A DNA stretch of 64,000 nucleotides, taken from positions 14,404,428-14,468,427 of the forward strand of contig NC_064759.1 in assembly GCF_011397635.1 (NCBI RefSeq), in the 5' to 3' direction. The DNA comes from Epinephelus fuscoguttatus (taxonomy: Eukaryota; Chordata; Actinopteri; Perciformes; Serranidae). The position numbers were made by a program, and so were the translations under genes. The notes beneath the pieces were generated by a model, which had not been told where the DNA came from, did not search any database, and saw nothing but the letters and a program-made list of their open reading frames with translations. Below are positions 25,501 to 38,242 of the stretch, in pieces. Each line of letters opens with the position of its first letter. Positions within the stretch are counted from its first letter, which is position 1.

Positions 25501-28500
25501 CATGACCCTCCCCATCCCCCACAGTGCTCCTCACAGTCCTCCACTGCCCCACAGTGCTCCTCTCTCCAGGGCCATGACTCCTGTGCAGCTACTGCACCAA
25601 CAGGTGGGACCAGGAGGAAGCAATACTTCATCACCGTCACATAACCCCTGGCTGCTGAAGACCGCTGACATGTGTACAACTGCAACGCTTCCACTGCCGC
25701 GGAGACCTGTCAGTGAAATGAGGCTGGGCGGCTTTCAGGGTAAGATGTGATAAGTCTCCTCTGTATGTTTGAGTGTCTCCTTCACCATTTTCTTTTTTAA
25801 ATTTTAGTCCACATTGATTTGGAGTAAGGATGTCAGTGTTGATTAATTTTGCTGTCAAGAGCCCGACACCTATTAACCAGTTACTTATTGGTTAATTTTA
25901 AGGGGGAAAAAAACACAAAATTACATGAAATATAAGAGGTCTTTCCTTTTATTCTGACGCTCCATTGACTCAGGGAACTTTAGCACCACATTTTAAAGTG
26001 CAATTTATTTACAGGTGGGAAAATTGAAATGTTTAGTGATGTAAATGTCTTGCCTTTTATTTTATGCGCTGTTGGCTTTGCAGACAGACAGCTGGTAAGC
26101 CGTGTTAACATGCGGAAACATAATGGCAACTGCCCACCTTCTGGACTCCACTAGTTAGCTAACATTACCCATGGCCTGGTGTTATAGTGTAGCCAAACAA
26201 ACTCCATTACTTCCTGACTATAAATGCTTTTAATGTGAAGCAGCAGCTGAGGTAAAAGTTGTGTTTGCAGTATTAAAATACATACAGCTGTGAGAGAGTG
26301 AACATCATACAGCCAGGCTGATATCAGTGAGATAAATCACAGTAGAGATGGATTGCATGCATTCATCTTTTTTAAATCTCTTGTGTATGAGCTGACAATT
26401 TGAATCCAACATGGTGGAACTGGCGGACTCCGACATTAAAAATGTAAACTACTATATAGACCATTTCAAATTTGACATCATAGGACGCATTCACACTGGT
26501 GCTATTTGGTACGCTTCCACAGATAGTTCAGTTCGTTTGGAGTGGTGTGAACGCTCATTCGAACTCTGGTGCGGACCAAACAAGTGCACCCTGGTCCGCT
26601 TGAAAATTGGGGGTCTTGGTTCACTTACAAGTGAACCATGGTGCGGTTCGCTTACAGTGGGAAATGCAAACAGACTATCCAGCGAACCAAAGAGAGGAAG
26701 TGAACCAAAGAGAGGAAGTGACGTAGAGCACAGTGCATTTTGGGTAGAAAAAAAACAAAGCCAATGGTGTGAAACGGGAGGAGCAGAGGTAAAAACAGAA
26801 AAAACAGAAACCCCAAGACTTGGTGTTGCGCCATCGTTTTTGTGGTGACCAAGTTGGCTGAAGGGGATGGATTTCCGTTTTCGGTCCTGGCCAATCAATG
26901 AGCCGGGTTTTCTTCTTCCTCATGCATTTTTTCTTCCCAGTCAGTGGTTGTTTCAGGCAATACTGCCCCCAAACGATGCAGCTGTTGTAACTGTGTGACG
27001 CTGTCCAGGCGGTTTGGTGGTGTGAATGTGCCCATAAACATCCTTTGTATATCTTGTTGGGATGTCTGTTGATGCAGTAGCTGACAGGAAGTAAACAGGG
27101 ACCAAAGCTGTTACCCTAGCAACAGAATAGCAATGAAATGCTCTATACCTGGAATATATATCGCTTTTCTATTGCATAAAAATGATGACCATTAACAGTA
27201 TCTCAAACAGGGTTTGATTACAACCCTTTCCTCTACCTAGGCTCCAGTCTCCCCAGGATGCTGCCTTTATCTGGACCTACCCGGGTGGAAGCCATGTTTG
27301 CTCACTCTCCTGGAGCATCCGAGGGCAGCGGTGTAGGGAGTGGGGCTTGCTTACTGCACTTCCAACCTGGTGACAGCATCACCCTGCTCATCTCCGAGCC
27401 CAGAGATGGGTGGCACTACGGTCAGAATGAACGAACTGGACGGTAGGTTTTACAAATCACACACTGACATAGAAAACCACTCAATGATCTGCTGCATGAA
27501 GGACTCCTAAAACCCACATCCGGTTCCATCAGTGGGTTTTTGAGTGGGCATTGGTTAGATTCTTGAAATAAAGTCTGTGGTTAACACAAGCTGAAGAGAC
27601 TCTCCATTGGCTTTTTGACAAGGGAACCAGGGGGATGTTAACTTCTGGGCTGGCCTACAAGTAAACGTCATCCCTGCAGCACTCTATAACTTTGACGGGG
27701 CCTTGTAATAAACAAAATTAGAAGACTCTGAAATGTCTCAGTGCCATAAGATGAGGCTATATGTTATAATAACCAAACCACATCAGGGACACCACTTCCC
27801 CTTAACACTGCTTTTTTCTAGCTTACTGTAAGTACAGTATTTTTCTTTCTTACTTCAGAGGACTTTACGTATTGTATGTTGTGTTCATGCTTCTCTTTCC
27901 CACCAAGTTAAATTTATATTCACAAGATGAGAGATTTCTTCATCACACACAGACTGACTTGCACTTGTTTTTGTTTTATTGTTCACCAGTGGTCACATAT
28001 AGTACAATTTTCCCTCACAGGAAAGGCTGGTTCCCTTTCTCCTACACTCAGTCCACACACAGTAAGATGGATCACCTCGAGAGGTGAGTCAGAGAAGAAC
28101 AAACACTCAAATCTGTCAGTTTTCAATGTTGTTGATGACCTTTGACACTCTTAATGACAGAAATGCTTTCTTTAATTCCCTTTAGATGTTATATGACTCA
28201 GTGTATCAGCAACACTTTGAAAAGTAGGAAGATATAACTTCAGTTGATTCACAGAAAACTTCATGGGGTCATTTTCATGTTGAAACTATTAAACACTCAC
28301 TTTTTCCTTCTGTATTCTTATTAAAAACATATTTCATGCCAGACTCAGAGAAAGAGCTAAGAAACTGCAGACTGATACTTATGGTTTGCCCTCTCAGTCT
28401 TTCCACCGCCCTTTCCCCAACACGTTCACTTCCAATACCAACAGCTTTGTTGATGAATTAACTCAAAACCAACGTCTCTTGACTCTCATCATGTTTCCTC

Positions 28501-30424
28501 TGTCTCTTTCCTTGTATATGCTTTCCTCTCTGTCTGTGACCTTCCCTGTAGCTCGCTCTTCTTATCTAAGGCGAACAGCACCAGTACAGGCCAGCTCGAC
28601 AAGCTGGTGTCTCCAGGTCTCCCAGTGCTCACCCCCGAGTCAGAGGAGGAGCGCTCCCTTCCTCCCCAGAGGGTCAGCACCTTCCGCCCGCGCCCATACA
28701 GCATGGCCGACAGCAACAAGGTCAGAAACATGACACCATATGGAGGAGGTCAAAGGTCAATGTGTTCTCCTAACTGAGCCTCACTGTTAATGGAGGAGAT
28801 ACGGATGCTTCATAATAATGATGATTTATCTCTTATTTCCATTACAGATCACCTCGGAGTTGGTCTCTCCTCCACCCTCTCCAACCAGGTAACTTTTAGC
28901 AATTCAAAGGTGCTCTGTGTGTGTCATTAAAGGGACATTCCACCAATTTATATGTCACAGTCAATTTACTCATGACATTGAGCTTTGGGTAGCCTGACAT
29001 TGCCAGACCAAATAACAAATGCCAGTTAGTCGTAAACCTCCGTTTGTTATCATTCGTTTTCCAAGGGGCCTTAAACGCCACAAAACAAAATGCCTCTGGT
29101 TGCAATAAGATAGACCTACAACCAATCAGACCAATAAACATGTGCCGTTTGATGCCGTTTTTGCCATCAGAATTTTTTTTGAAATATTTTTTCAGCTAGA
29201 AGCTCTCTGACTTGTGTGAAAGATTTTAGGTAGCTAAACAGTCAACAAATATGAATGTGATGGCATTTTTTGCAGCAGTTGACAGTTTATGGTAGTTAAA
29301 GACTGAACTGAAAATGGGAATACTGAATATAACATGTGGTTCATTGAACTTACATTTACATTTTTAATGAAACTTAGAATGGTATAATTATTTTGTGAAC
29401 CATGCATGAATGATTTTTTGCCCACTGAAGTACACCAAAGTACCCCTAGGGTAATTCGTATACTACTGATACTCAATTTATGGCCTGTGGGCCAAATCTG
29501 GCCCCTAATAGGGTGCCAGGTGCCCCCCCAAACAATTTTCCAATTCAAAGGGGGAAAAATTGATTCACACTGGGTTTTTTTTGGTACTTTTAACATACAT
29601 TAAGCTGCCTTTACACTGCCACTTGCCTACCGCCTACCTGCAGGAGTGTTGTCCAGCATTTAAAAGCAGCTGCTGCTAGTACAGTCCAGGGCTGTGATGA
29701 CGAGCAGTTCCTTTGATGAACACTGGAAGTGCAAGCTATCTTGGCACCATGTAGATTAACAGCTTCATGTAGCAAGACAACAGAAATCACTAAAATTACC
29801 AAAGATCTCTAAATATATTTGGACAATTTACCATTCATCTGAAGTTTGATGGAAATGTTATGACAGGCCCAGTTTTTAATTTATCTGCTCGGCGCATACT
29901 CTGTGCACGTTTACGTTGCCGGCAACTGCTTCATTCCCTGACTGCCATGTTTGAAACTGCTTCCCCGCTGCCGCCTTCCCCACATTGAAGTGACTGGAGG
30001 CTGCGAGTTACAGCACAGCAGTGTGAAAGCAGTTTAAGGTGCCAGAGTGCATTAAAAAGCATCAAAATGGAGCTTGTAATCAAAAAAGGTGCCGAGAGAG
30101 AACCCCCGTCCCCTGACAGATGTCTGGGCTAAACCCCAGATGTCCTTAAATCCTAGAAACGTCCCTACTTTCATGTGTGGGGCCACTAACTGGCCCCTGA
30201 CCTCTCATTTTGCAAAAGTGGCCCCCGGGCAATGTAAATTGAGTGTCCCTGCCATACCTCCATTTGAGAAACACCTTGCTACAGAACCCCTTTAATCACC
30301 AGTCTACATGTGATTGTCATACCTCTCATTGATATTGTTTCCTCCTTTCAGGACTAATCCATTTGCCCACATTCGACTCAGAAAAACTGTCACCAACGAT
30401 CGCTCCGCTCCCATCATTGAGTAA
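19594..30424 (+). CDS. baiap2: BAIAP2 / IRSp53, I-BAR and SH3 adaptor, complete in 14 coding exons
   Basis: IRSp53 bends plasma membrane through its IMD (I-BAR) domain and recruits actin regulators through its SH3 domain, for example in filopodia and dendritic spines. Coding exons: 19594-19641, 19788-19863, 19960-20046, 20635-20696, 21995-22066, 22356-22493, 23001-23153, 23374-23550, 25094-25739, 27241-27442, 28021-28083, 28552-28720, 28848-28888, 30352-30424. They total 2007 nt (668 aa) with matching phases. The IMD is about residues 5-250 (QFNPSLKNFV, GYFDALVKLGELAS, KELGDTLFQMAEVHRQIQ, TEERRRYCFLVD). Exon 9 (about 272-487) is Ser/Pro-rich and larger than the equivalent region of the roughly 550-residue human protein. 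The SH3 domain is in exons 10-11 (VEAMFAHSPG, DGWHYGQNE, KGWFPFSYT). The tail NPFAHIRLRKTVTNDRSAP is family-typical. The acceptor before 19501 suggests a 5' UTR part to the first exon. The a or b fish paralog is not resolved. No CRIB motif was found between exons 8 and 9. Confidence 0.93.
20782..21593. mobile_element. Long TTAA-bounded foldback element in baiap2 intron 4
   Basis: It begins TTAAAGGGACAGTTCACTTC and ends GGTGAACTGTCCCTTTAA. It shares its internal blocks with 15089-15984 and forms a long imperfect palindrome. A further end-like fragment (GGTGGACTGTCCCTTTAA) occurs about 270 bp downstream, near 21848-21866. Confidence 0.8.
23605..24018. mobile_element. TTAA-bounded hairpin element, about 414 bp, in baiap2 intron 8
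   Basis: Both ends read TTAAAGGGATAGTG-like outward to inward and continue into matching arms (ATGAAAATTCAGCCATTAT and its complement). The arms close around a short loop near 23768-23785. The right arm carries extra sequence at about 23868-23945 not present in the left arm, so the copy is an asymmetric foldback. No frame of interest lies inside. Confidence 0.8.
24130..25065. repeat. Dispersed repeat with AAGTCAAGTC-type ends in baiap2 intron 8
   Basis: Short AAGTC/CAAGT motifs cluster at both ends of this interval (around 24160-24240 and 24975-25030), as in a common teleost interspersed repeat. I searched here for a CRIB-encoding exon and saw none. Exact element limits are not visible. Confidence 0.35.
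26480..27035. mobile_element. Interspersed element with GGTGTGAA-type ends in baiap2 intron 9
   Basis: The left part reads CGCATTCACACTGGTGCTAT and the right part reads GGTTTGGTGGTGTGAATG, which are inverted with respect to each other. Between them CGAACCAAA and GGTTCGC motifs recur in both orientations, and a 16-bp unit around 26687-26720 is duplicated in tandem. The 145-codon frame across it is not protein-like. Confidence 0.5.
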
Positions 30425-33400
30425 GAGTTTCATTCCCACAGCAGCAGCAGCAGTCCTGTTCTCTGTGGTTTGTCAGTCCATCAGACCTCAGGTTGAATCC
30501 TGGAAACAGCTCATTGGTTCACAGTTGATTCTTTACTTTGGATGTTCGCAAATTAATCAAATACAGATTGTGTTTTGTGTGCAGGTGTAGAACTTTTTAA
30601 ATCAAAGTGTAAAAGGTTCATGCGTAAAGGCTGAGTTGTTTTAAATATGATTACAGTCCAGACAGTTTTGAGATAGTTAGGTAGGGAAAAAAGTAGAAAC
30701 AAGACAAGATGCTATAATATCTGAAAATTCTGAGTGAAACGAGACATTGAAATAAATTCTAGGCTAGTTATAATAAAACAGAAGTAAGAGGTTTGGCTGT
30801 ACTTAGCTTAGTGTTTGAAACGGACATAATGTGTCGTCCAGAGTAACTAACATTTGCAGGTTTTCCTGGCCTATGAAAGATGCCTCTTATATCTCTTACT
30901 GTTTTACAGTGCAATTTATATTCCTCAACATAACCTTTAATGTAGGGGTTTTTTTTGTGCCATATTCAGAAAAGTTTTCTTTGTCGGGCTGATCTAGGGA
31001 CTGGCTCCTAATAACAGGTTGTGAACTTTCACTGTAATGAAGTGTTACGGAAAGAGGACAGGCTCCTACTCTAAAAGTGCTATTACCATATTATATTTTT
31101 TAGGAAAGCTGCCAGATTGTTTCTTGGTTTCAGTGAAGGTGAACTTTTAAATTTATTCAAAGTGTCTTGTCTATTTTGAAAGGTGGTTGTTTGGTGGAGG
31201 AAGACTTGGTGTATTTTAATGAAATTGGCACAGTAACTTATTTTTGTGTCATTTTCACCTTAAATTTACTGAACATGGGAAATGCTGTTCGAGTGTTAAA
31301 GTCCCTGTCAGTTATATCTCATGTTTGTACCAGTTAACACTTCACACTGCTGCTGTAAAGTTACATATTAACATGTTATGAATGTCGATTTTTGGATTAA
31401 GTTAACTCTTTACCTGGACTCAACATGTATCGTGAAACAAATTCTATATTAAGGATCACGTGTGTAGGATTTAGTGGAAACTTCTCCTGTGTGCTGAGTG
31501 TGTAGGAGAACTACAGTGGATGACGTGGAAACGTGAATAGGCCCATCTAGAGTCAGAAGCTCTTTTTACATAGAGATTGCACTACAGTGGTGCGGAAATG
31601 AGCCCTAAAACCCAGAACTGAAATCGCATTGTAGCACCTCTGGTTCCCTCGTCTCAAAGTCAGTGGGTTCTTGGATGGGTTTTTGGTTAGATGCCTGAAA
31701 TAAGGTCTGTGGTTAAAGCTTAAGAGACTTACTTGATTTGTTCTACAACATAAAATACGTTAGTAAATGCTCCACTCATGCATTTCAATGCTATTATGCG
31801 TCTTTAAAAAAGCTTACAAGTGGCTAATGAGACTACAGAACGTCATCACGCCAAACACGGCTTTACAGCCTAATTGTGGGGGTGACGATGAAGTCATGCA
31901 ATAGTTGTGTAGTTTGTCAGCCTAATGTTAGCTACTTACCTCTGGTGATAGCATTTAGCACTAAAAATAAAAGTGGTGTTCATTTATGAAGGTTGAAGTT
32001 GTGTGAGAATCATAAACTTGTGTTTCCCACAAAAACGTCAAAAACGTCATCCCCACAGCACTCTATAGACCTTATTCTCGACCGCCTTTGCTTATTTACA
32101 CAGAACCAAATAACTTCGGCATCATGATGCCCCAGTGTGTGATTCTAGACAGCATGTAGGCATCCTGGAGGCAAACAAGGTGTGACAGGCATGACGTGTA
32201 ACATGACAGCGTCAGCTTCTAGTGTGACATAACATATGTACTGGCAGGGCTTTACAAACAACGACAATAGCATAACATGTTACTGTCCCGCTATATGGCG
32301 GCTGATCTCATCCTCTGCTCAGAGGGTTAGAAGCTTTCGGACCTTAATGTTTCCCCAATTTGTTGTTGTTCTTCTTTGAGTTAGCTGCTAATTGCTGCTA
32401 GATGCTGTTTAAGTAACCAGGTGGTGGGTTGTACATATAAAAAGTTGTCAAAATGTCACATCCATCCCATCCATGGTCCTGTCCTGCCAGCTGTCTCTTT
32501 CACATAAACGATTTGACTTGATTCAGCACTGTTATTACTTCGGCTAACAGCTTAAAGGTGAGAAAACCCCTCCCCCCATTCTGCAATCGTGCATTCTATG
32601 GAGAACAGTGAGGCTAAATAACGGTGTAATGTTCCTGCCTTGGCTAGGCTGTGTAAAAAGGGGCAAGAAACAATAAAGACAACAGGCTCTATATGTACAG
32701 AAGATAAAAAGGGCTCATTCTAAGAAAACAAAAAATTCTTAGTTTCGGGTGATTATAAACCAATAAAATCAGAGTTATGAATATTATGTACCATTTCTGC
32801 CAAAAGAGGCCTCTAAATCCTACACACTGAACCTTTAAATTTGATTATTCAAATAACCGATCAATTAAGTGCTTATTTAACACAGAGTAATTCCTCCGAA
32901 ACACAGAAACAGAAAAGCGTACGAGCTCCACAGACACAAAGTGTGACAGTTAATAGTTGAACGTTTGGACGATGTTTTTACAGAAAGTGTTTATTTTAGA
33001 AAGTAGCATGTCGTGGAGGGTTCAAAGTGGTAAGAATTGGGTGCTTAGTCTTTGGATTTGATGTCTTCTTGATTCCTTTTCAGTCCCACATCTAAAGCTA
33101 GACAACATCTAGGCTAGTCGATCGTAGCTGTACGTTTACCAATCCGACTGAGCTGAATCCTTAAGAGATGTGAAAGCCGAGACAGACGATACGATCGAGT
33201 TTAAACGGGGAAATGTATCTATGAAAGTGATGAAGAAAGCATATGGGAAGTTGACCAGCGTCTTAGCAAGTGTTTATGGTAAACTAGAGATATCCAAAGT
33301 AATATTCTGTAGTCGCCTCTAGAAAACTGTGGTTTAAAGGTGAAACTTTTTGCGAACTGAGATGGTTTGTGTTCCTGTTGTAACTGCCTTGAGTTCCTGT

Positions 33401-34388
33401 AATCTATTAGCACCTTGAAGATTCAAGATATCGGCCTCAAGGGTTGTAGTAAATCATTCCTAACAGCATTATATATGACTTTAAATAGTATGGCATCATT
33501 AATAAAGGTGACAGTAATGTGATAGAGCTAATGCTTATTCATGCTTGTAAATAGTGCTTAAAACGTGTGATTGTATGACTTTTATTTGACTTCTTTTTGT
33601 TATGATATTTCACTTTGGGGGAATGTTTTGACTTTGTAGAGGCTGCGGAAACATAAACCTCCCTGAGCATGTCATTCGTCATATTCAAAGTTTTCTCACT
33701 GACTCTCAATAACACAGTAATAATACAGAATGACATATTAATCTGAATGTTTTTAACTGAGAATACTGATAAAAATTAACTTAAATTTTGAGTCACAGCA
33801 GCATGTGGTTATTGTAGTGGCCTGTGTCAGGGATTTATAAAATAGAGTAAAACATGAATTGTGTTTGGGGCAAGTGATACGGTGAAGAATACAATGCATG
33901 AATGAGAAATGCAAAAATTAGAGTGTAAGAATTGATACAGGGGAATAATGTAGTATATGTACAACACATACATATATCTTTAGTGTGTACATGAGGAGTT
34001 TATTAAAATTATAAACATGTAACATGAAATTTATGGCAAAATGAATGAACACATTTACAGCCAGTCTCTGAAATCTTATGTGTATACAGGAAGTAAATGT
34101 ATAGATGTCTAAAAGGTGGCAGATGAAGGCATGTTCTGCAAAAAGACGTTAATTAAACCAGAAAAAAAGTCCAAAACTCTTCTTCCAGAGTGAAATATCG
34201 TTTTAACATTGCACACCAGTTTTACACAGTTCCTCGTTTCTGTGAAAAATATGAAGCAACGTAAACAGACTGTTTGCATCTACATGAAATCCCGCCGACT
34301 GCAGAAGATATTTTATTGTGATGATGAATACTGCTGAGTAAGACATTCTTCACCTGACACACTGAATATTGACGTGTTGTGAAATAAA
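30425..34388 (+). other. baiap2 3' UTR and downstream flank
   Basis: There is no coding frame after the TAA at 30422. AATAAA motifs occur near 33500 and at 34383-34388, the latter being a plausible distal polyadenylation signal. Most of 31449-32838 is a transposable element. The stop codon itself overlaps a potential splice donor (GTAAGA at 30421), so some transcripts might splice onward. Confidence 0.45.
31449..32838. mobile_element. TTAA-bounded element, about 1.4 kb, with GTGTAGGATTTAG ends
   Basis: The left end is TTAAGGATCACGTGTGTAGG and the right end, reverse-complemented, is TTAAAGGTTCAGTGTGTAGG, both followed by ATTTAG. It has no transposase frame. The same element type is widespread in teleosts, to my recollection. 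Confidence 0.65.
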
Positions 34389-34399
34389 AGTTCTATGAA

Positions 34400-35740
34400 G
34401 GAAATCTCTGTCCACTTTTGCTCTGTATGTTTATGAGTCTGTCGAAGCCCATTACAGCCTCAGTTCCCCATGTCTTCAAAGCCACCAGACTCCACTGACG
34501 AAAAACATCATTTTGGTAGCTGAACACTGGATTTACTGGCCTACTGCTGCCTCAATCAGTTAGTTAATTTGTGTTATTGTGTGACTTTTTTGAATTCAAG
34601 CTAAACCCTTTCTTTCTTTATTTATTGGTAAAGATTTGTGTTTATTTACAGATGTTAAAATTTCAGTGCAGGAGCAGTCCCAAAAATGTGTCAGATTTCC
34701 ATTTGTGCATTTGAAAATATTATTTTAAAAGGACAAAGATACTTATCCAAAAACATTGAGAAGGAGAGGATGTACTAGAACTAAACCTTAGGACATTTTG
34801 ACGTACAAACATATTAATAAATTCAAGAATGGATCAGAAATGATCAAAAACAGGAAGTTGTTCAGCATCAACCCAATGTTCTCAATGGAGTCTGGCTTGA
34901 AAGAGAGCGATATTACAGCTTCAGTTCCCTGTAGAAATCGCTATCTGACGGCAAGATAAAGCAGTGGAAATATTCTAAATATAGCGCACCCTTAAACTGA
35001 TATCGACTTTTTCAGGTGGCTAGCATTTGTTTCACTGCTGACCCCTCCACAGCAGTACATTGATTAGCTTCCATGTCGGACTCCAGCCTGCTTCTCCAAA
35101 CTGGAGGAGTGCCGACTGACTTTACTGAATGTAATACATTGACTATGGGTAAGTACCCCATACAACCCCACTTCAAAAGATCTAAACGGTCCTTTTAAAA
35201 TACATCTTACTGAATACTCCTGTCTCATATTGTAACTGTAGCAGCTGGGTCCCCATGCAGTACTGCTCCACATTCTGTTCCACTACCGTTCTTACTCATG
35301 CAAGCAGAATAATGCTGGTACGTAACAAGGAATTCATATTTACATGGTGTTAATCTGATTCCAGCTTTGTTGAGTTAATCCTCTTCTGAAAGATCAGGGT
35401 TGTGCTGAAGCTTAGTTTCAAAACTCTCACGAGCTGCTGTGGAAAATCAGAAATCTTAACGCCAGGTTGTGTTCTTACAGAAAAAGTATTTATTTCCCAT
35501 TTGTGTGTGTTTTTAGATGTTTGTCTGAGTCTTTCATGTAGACTTACTGAAAACTGAAGTTGATGTAATGTTAAGGTTTACTCTAAAAGGTGTATAAAAA
35601 GAACTAAGACTTATTTTTTTCAAACTTTTTCAAAAAGTCCAAATCACAATAAACAATCTTGAACTTAAGTCTGAAGCCTTGTTCAACACGAACTCAGTGC
35701 AATTCAAACCAAACAATGTGGCACAGAAGTAGAATTAAAT
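34400..35740. other. Intergenic gap between baiap2 and ndufa3
   Basis: AT-rich sequence with no supported gene, no clear repeat ends and no structured RNA that I could recognise. The two genes are convergent here. Confidence 0.5.
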
Positions 35741-35745
35741 AAATC

Positions 35746-35751
35746 TTTATT
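35746..35751 (-). terminator. Polyadenylation signal of ndufa3
   Basis: AATAAA on the minus strand, about 85 bp beyond the ndufa3 stop codon at 35835. Confidence 0.6.
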
Positions 35752-35834
35752 GCAGGACATTGATAGTTGGAGCAGCTATGCAGACACATATGAACAAGAG
35801 GAACGGCGCAAGTTTTGATCATGCACATGTGAAG

Positions 35835-37912
35835 TTAGAACTTTTTAAGCCAGTCCAAGTTGGGTCCTTTTGGTTCACTTGGATGAGAAGGGACATCAGG
35901 CATGTTTCCATCATCTCGCACAGGGACTGCATTGGGACCGTAAGGAACACAAATGTTATTATTTGATCACACAGAGGTTAACGTTGCACATCGTAGCTTC
36001 TTTCAGTGACACACAGACACAACCTGCTGTAACAATAAGGCTGGGTACTGGTACTTGATGTCTATAAAAATAGGTAAATATTGTCAAACCCTCTCTAGTA
36101 AAACAATACCTGTATTCCACCCTTTTGTACCCAGATCTAGAAAAAAAATGACTATTTGTATGGTTTTGTGTTATTTGATTTCATGCAACATGCAATTGGA
36201 CCACTACCACAGCGACTACATCCCATACAGTCTGTGGTGTGGTGAGCACAGTGTATTTGAGGATGTTCAGATGGCTGTTCAGCATGCTAAGATGCCACAC
36301 AACGTTAAAAAGTATGGCGGTATTTAACCAACCAAATGCTTCCAATCACATGATAAGTATCAAATGAAGCAGGAAAAAAGGTATCAAATGAAGTTCTCTA
36401 TTGGTATCGTTTTATGGCAATCCAGCATGCCCGTGTTGTGTCTAAGACTGTTTTCCTGACGATATGTGTTTCCCCCTAAGTTAGGTGCCTAAATATGAAT
36501 CAACATTTTGTCTTTGGCTAACCACAGAGGAGGGTGCAACACATTATAACAGGAGGGAAGCAGTTTGTCAAGGGAACAGGCATCAACACAATACCAGCAT
36601 GGCTAGTGCAACTGGTAATGCAGACAACCCAGCTACCTGTACTCCTGACACCAATTTATACAAATATCTGAAGGACTTTAATGAACAAATCAGTACAGAC
36701 TCAAATGGAAATCAAGTCATATTTTTATGCAAACTGTGTCCGTCAGGTCTAAAATAATCAAGACTGAGCGCGAGCCACATCAGTAACGAATTTTGAAACA
36801 ATACATCAAGTTGAAGCATCTAACCAGTCTTGGGAAATATCTGCGACTAAATAATGATCACAAGATCAAATGTAAACTATTTCATTTTAATCAGTGTTGA
36901 CTGAACTTCGAGATAGCTCCTGAGAAATGTGAACATGCACAACACTCCTGGTATTGGTACTGGTATCATAATTTATTAAAGAACACCCAGCCAAATGCAA
37001 AATGATCAGTGTGAACAGTGTTTACCTGGGTAGTTGTATGGCACAGCCTCATTGATCATTCCTGTATACTTTGTCAGGGGGCTGATAACTGGAAGAGCAA
37101 GACCTGAGGATGGAAATACACATTTGAATTAAGTTTACAAACTGTATATTAATTACACTTTATATTCCACGTTATACATTATAAGTTCCCCGCAAGCTCT
37201 CAATATGTAGAGAGACCTAAAAGCATCAAACCATTATATATTCACTCTCACATGTAGGGATTTGTTGCTTCTGGTAGCAGAGTAGCGACGTTATATATGT
37301 TTATCTAATGATGCTGCTGTAATTTTGGCTAGATGTAATTTAATTTAATTTCAGTTGTCGAATGGAGAAACGGTAAGTGGTGTTTTAAGTCACTCTTTAA
37401 TGTGACAGTGGAGCCTTAAGGTCCAGCACTTGGCATACAGCTAACTCTCTTTGATACTATGATGCTTTTACTGACATGACGATAATTCAATATTTCCAAA
37501 TCAAGTTGTGCAGTCTGGTGCTCTCTTTCTGCCACACACAATTCTTAGCTAATGTAGGAAGCTGTTTACTACTGACCCAACAGTCCAATCCCGCAGGACA
37601 CCAGGATAACAGGTTCCTTGTTCCATGCGTTTTTCAGGAACGCTGCGAGTCCTGCGGATAAAATAACAACACACAGGTGAAAACCCTCCACAGGTGACGG
37701 TTAGCTAACGTTAGCCACCGTTAGCAACACATCCAAGGTCACGTTTTTTGTTTTATTATGAATGAATATCATTGTGTTAAAATAACTCCGAGTCATCGTA
37801 ATTTAAATTTAAAAACATCACAGTATTTATTTATGCCATATAGAGGTCTTAATAAACCTAATTTCGCTGAATGTTTGTACAAAAGACGAGAAACTAGCCA
37901 CATACCCGCCAT
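35835..37912 (-). CDS. ndufa3: NDUFA3, accessory subunit of mitochondrial complex I, complete
   Basis: This small single-pass inner-membrane accessory subunit of NADH:ubiquinone oxidoreductase is too split to be seen as one open frame. Exons are 37906-37912 (ATG GCG G), 37577-37651, 37026-37103 and 35835-35926. Phases match throughout (252 nt, 83 aa; the human protein is 84 aa). The product starts [18 protein letters not shown], then has a hydrophobic segment ([17 protein letters not shown]), then [20 protein letters not shown], and ends [14 protein letters not shown]. This closely follows the mammalian protein ([31 protein letters not shown]). The gene is head to head with tfpt and tail to tail with baiap2. 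The first coding exon of only seven bases is supported by the ATG, the donor GTATGT and the frame. Confidence 0.93.
36000..36800. repeat. Repeat-like sequence inside ndufa3 intron 3
   Basis: The segment GGCTGGGTACTGGTACTTGA near 36040 resembles a common fish interspersed repeat, and a reverse-type GGTACTGGTATC occurs near 36957. A 90-codon plus-strand frame (36485-36757) ends with a CKLC motif, reminiscent of BED or hAT-type zinc-finger relics but too short to assign. Confidence 0.35.
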
Positions 37913-38242
37913 GTTGTCTTGTGTAGTATCAACCCAGAGCGGGTGCTCATGGGAAATGTAGTAATCACTGAATGACGTATTATGTCTGCGCCTGTCGCAT
38001 AAAAACATGAGCTCATCGACGAGAATGGGAGGATAGCTGCCCCTGCTTCGCTTAATATTTGATTTTTCTAAAGTATAATGTTAGTAAACGCGTTTAGCTA
38101 ACCGACAGCTGACAGACTATAGACGTACACACAGTCTATAGATTGTTATTATTATTTTTAGACGGTTTGTAGTTCAGTTTTATCCCCGCAGGACACAGCA
38201 GCTGCTGAGCACCAGTGATTTTGGACTTAATCATTCATAAAT
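37913..38242. promoter_or_regulatory. Divergent (bidirectional) promoter of ndufa3 and tfpt
   Basis: The ndufa3 ATG is at 37912 on the minus strand. The best donor for a non-coding first exon of tfpt is AAT|GTAAGT at 38242/38243 on the plus strand. Only about 330 bp separate them, so both transcripts probably start here. No TATA box stands out, which is usual for housekeeping pairs. Transcription start sites are inferred. Confidence 0.55.

Noticed and set aside
25276-25694. Minus-strand frames opposite baiap2 exon 9
   Set aside because: Shadow frames of a GC-rich Ser/Pro exon; no family resemblance.
26411-26923. Frames of 80-145 codons on both strands in baiap2 intron 9
   Set aside because: They sit in an interspersed element with inverted ends and read differently repeated DNA on each strand.
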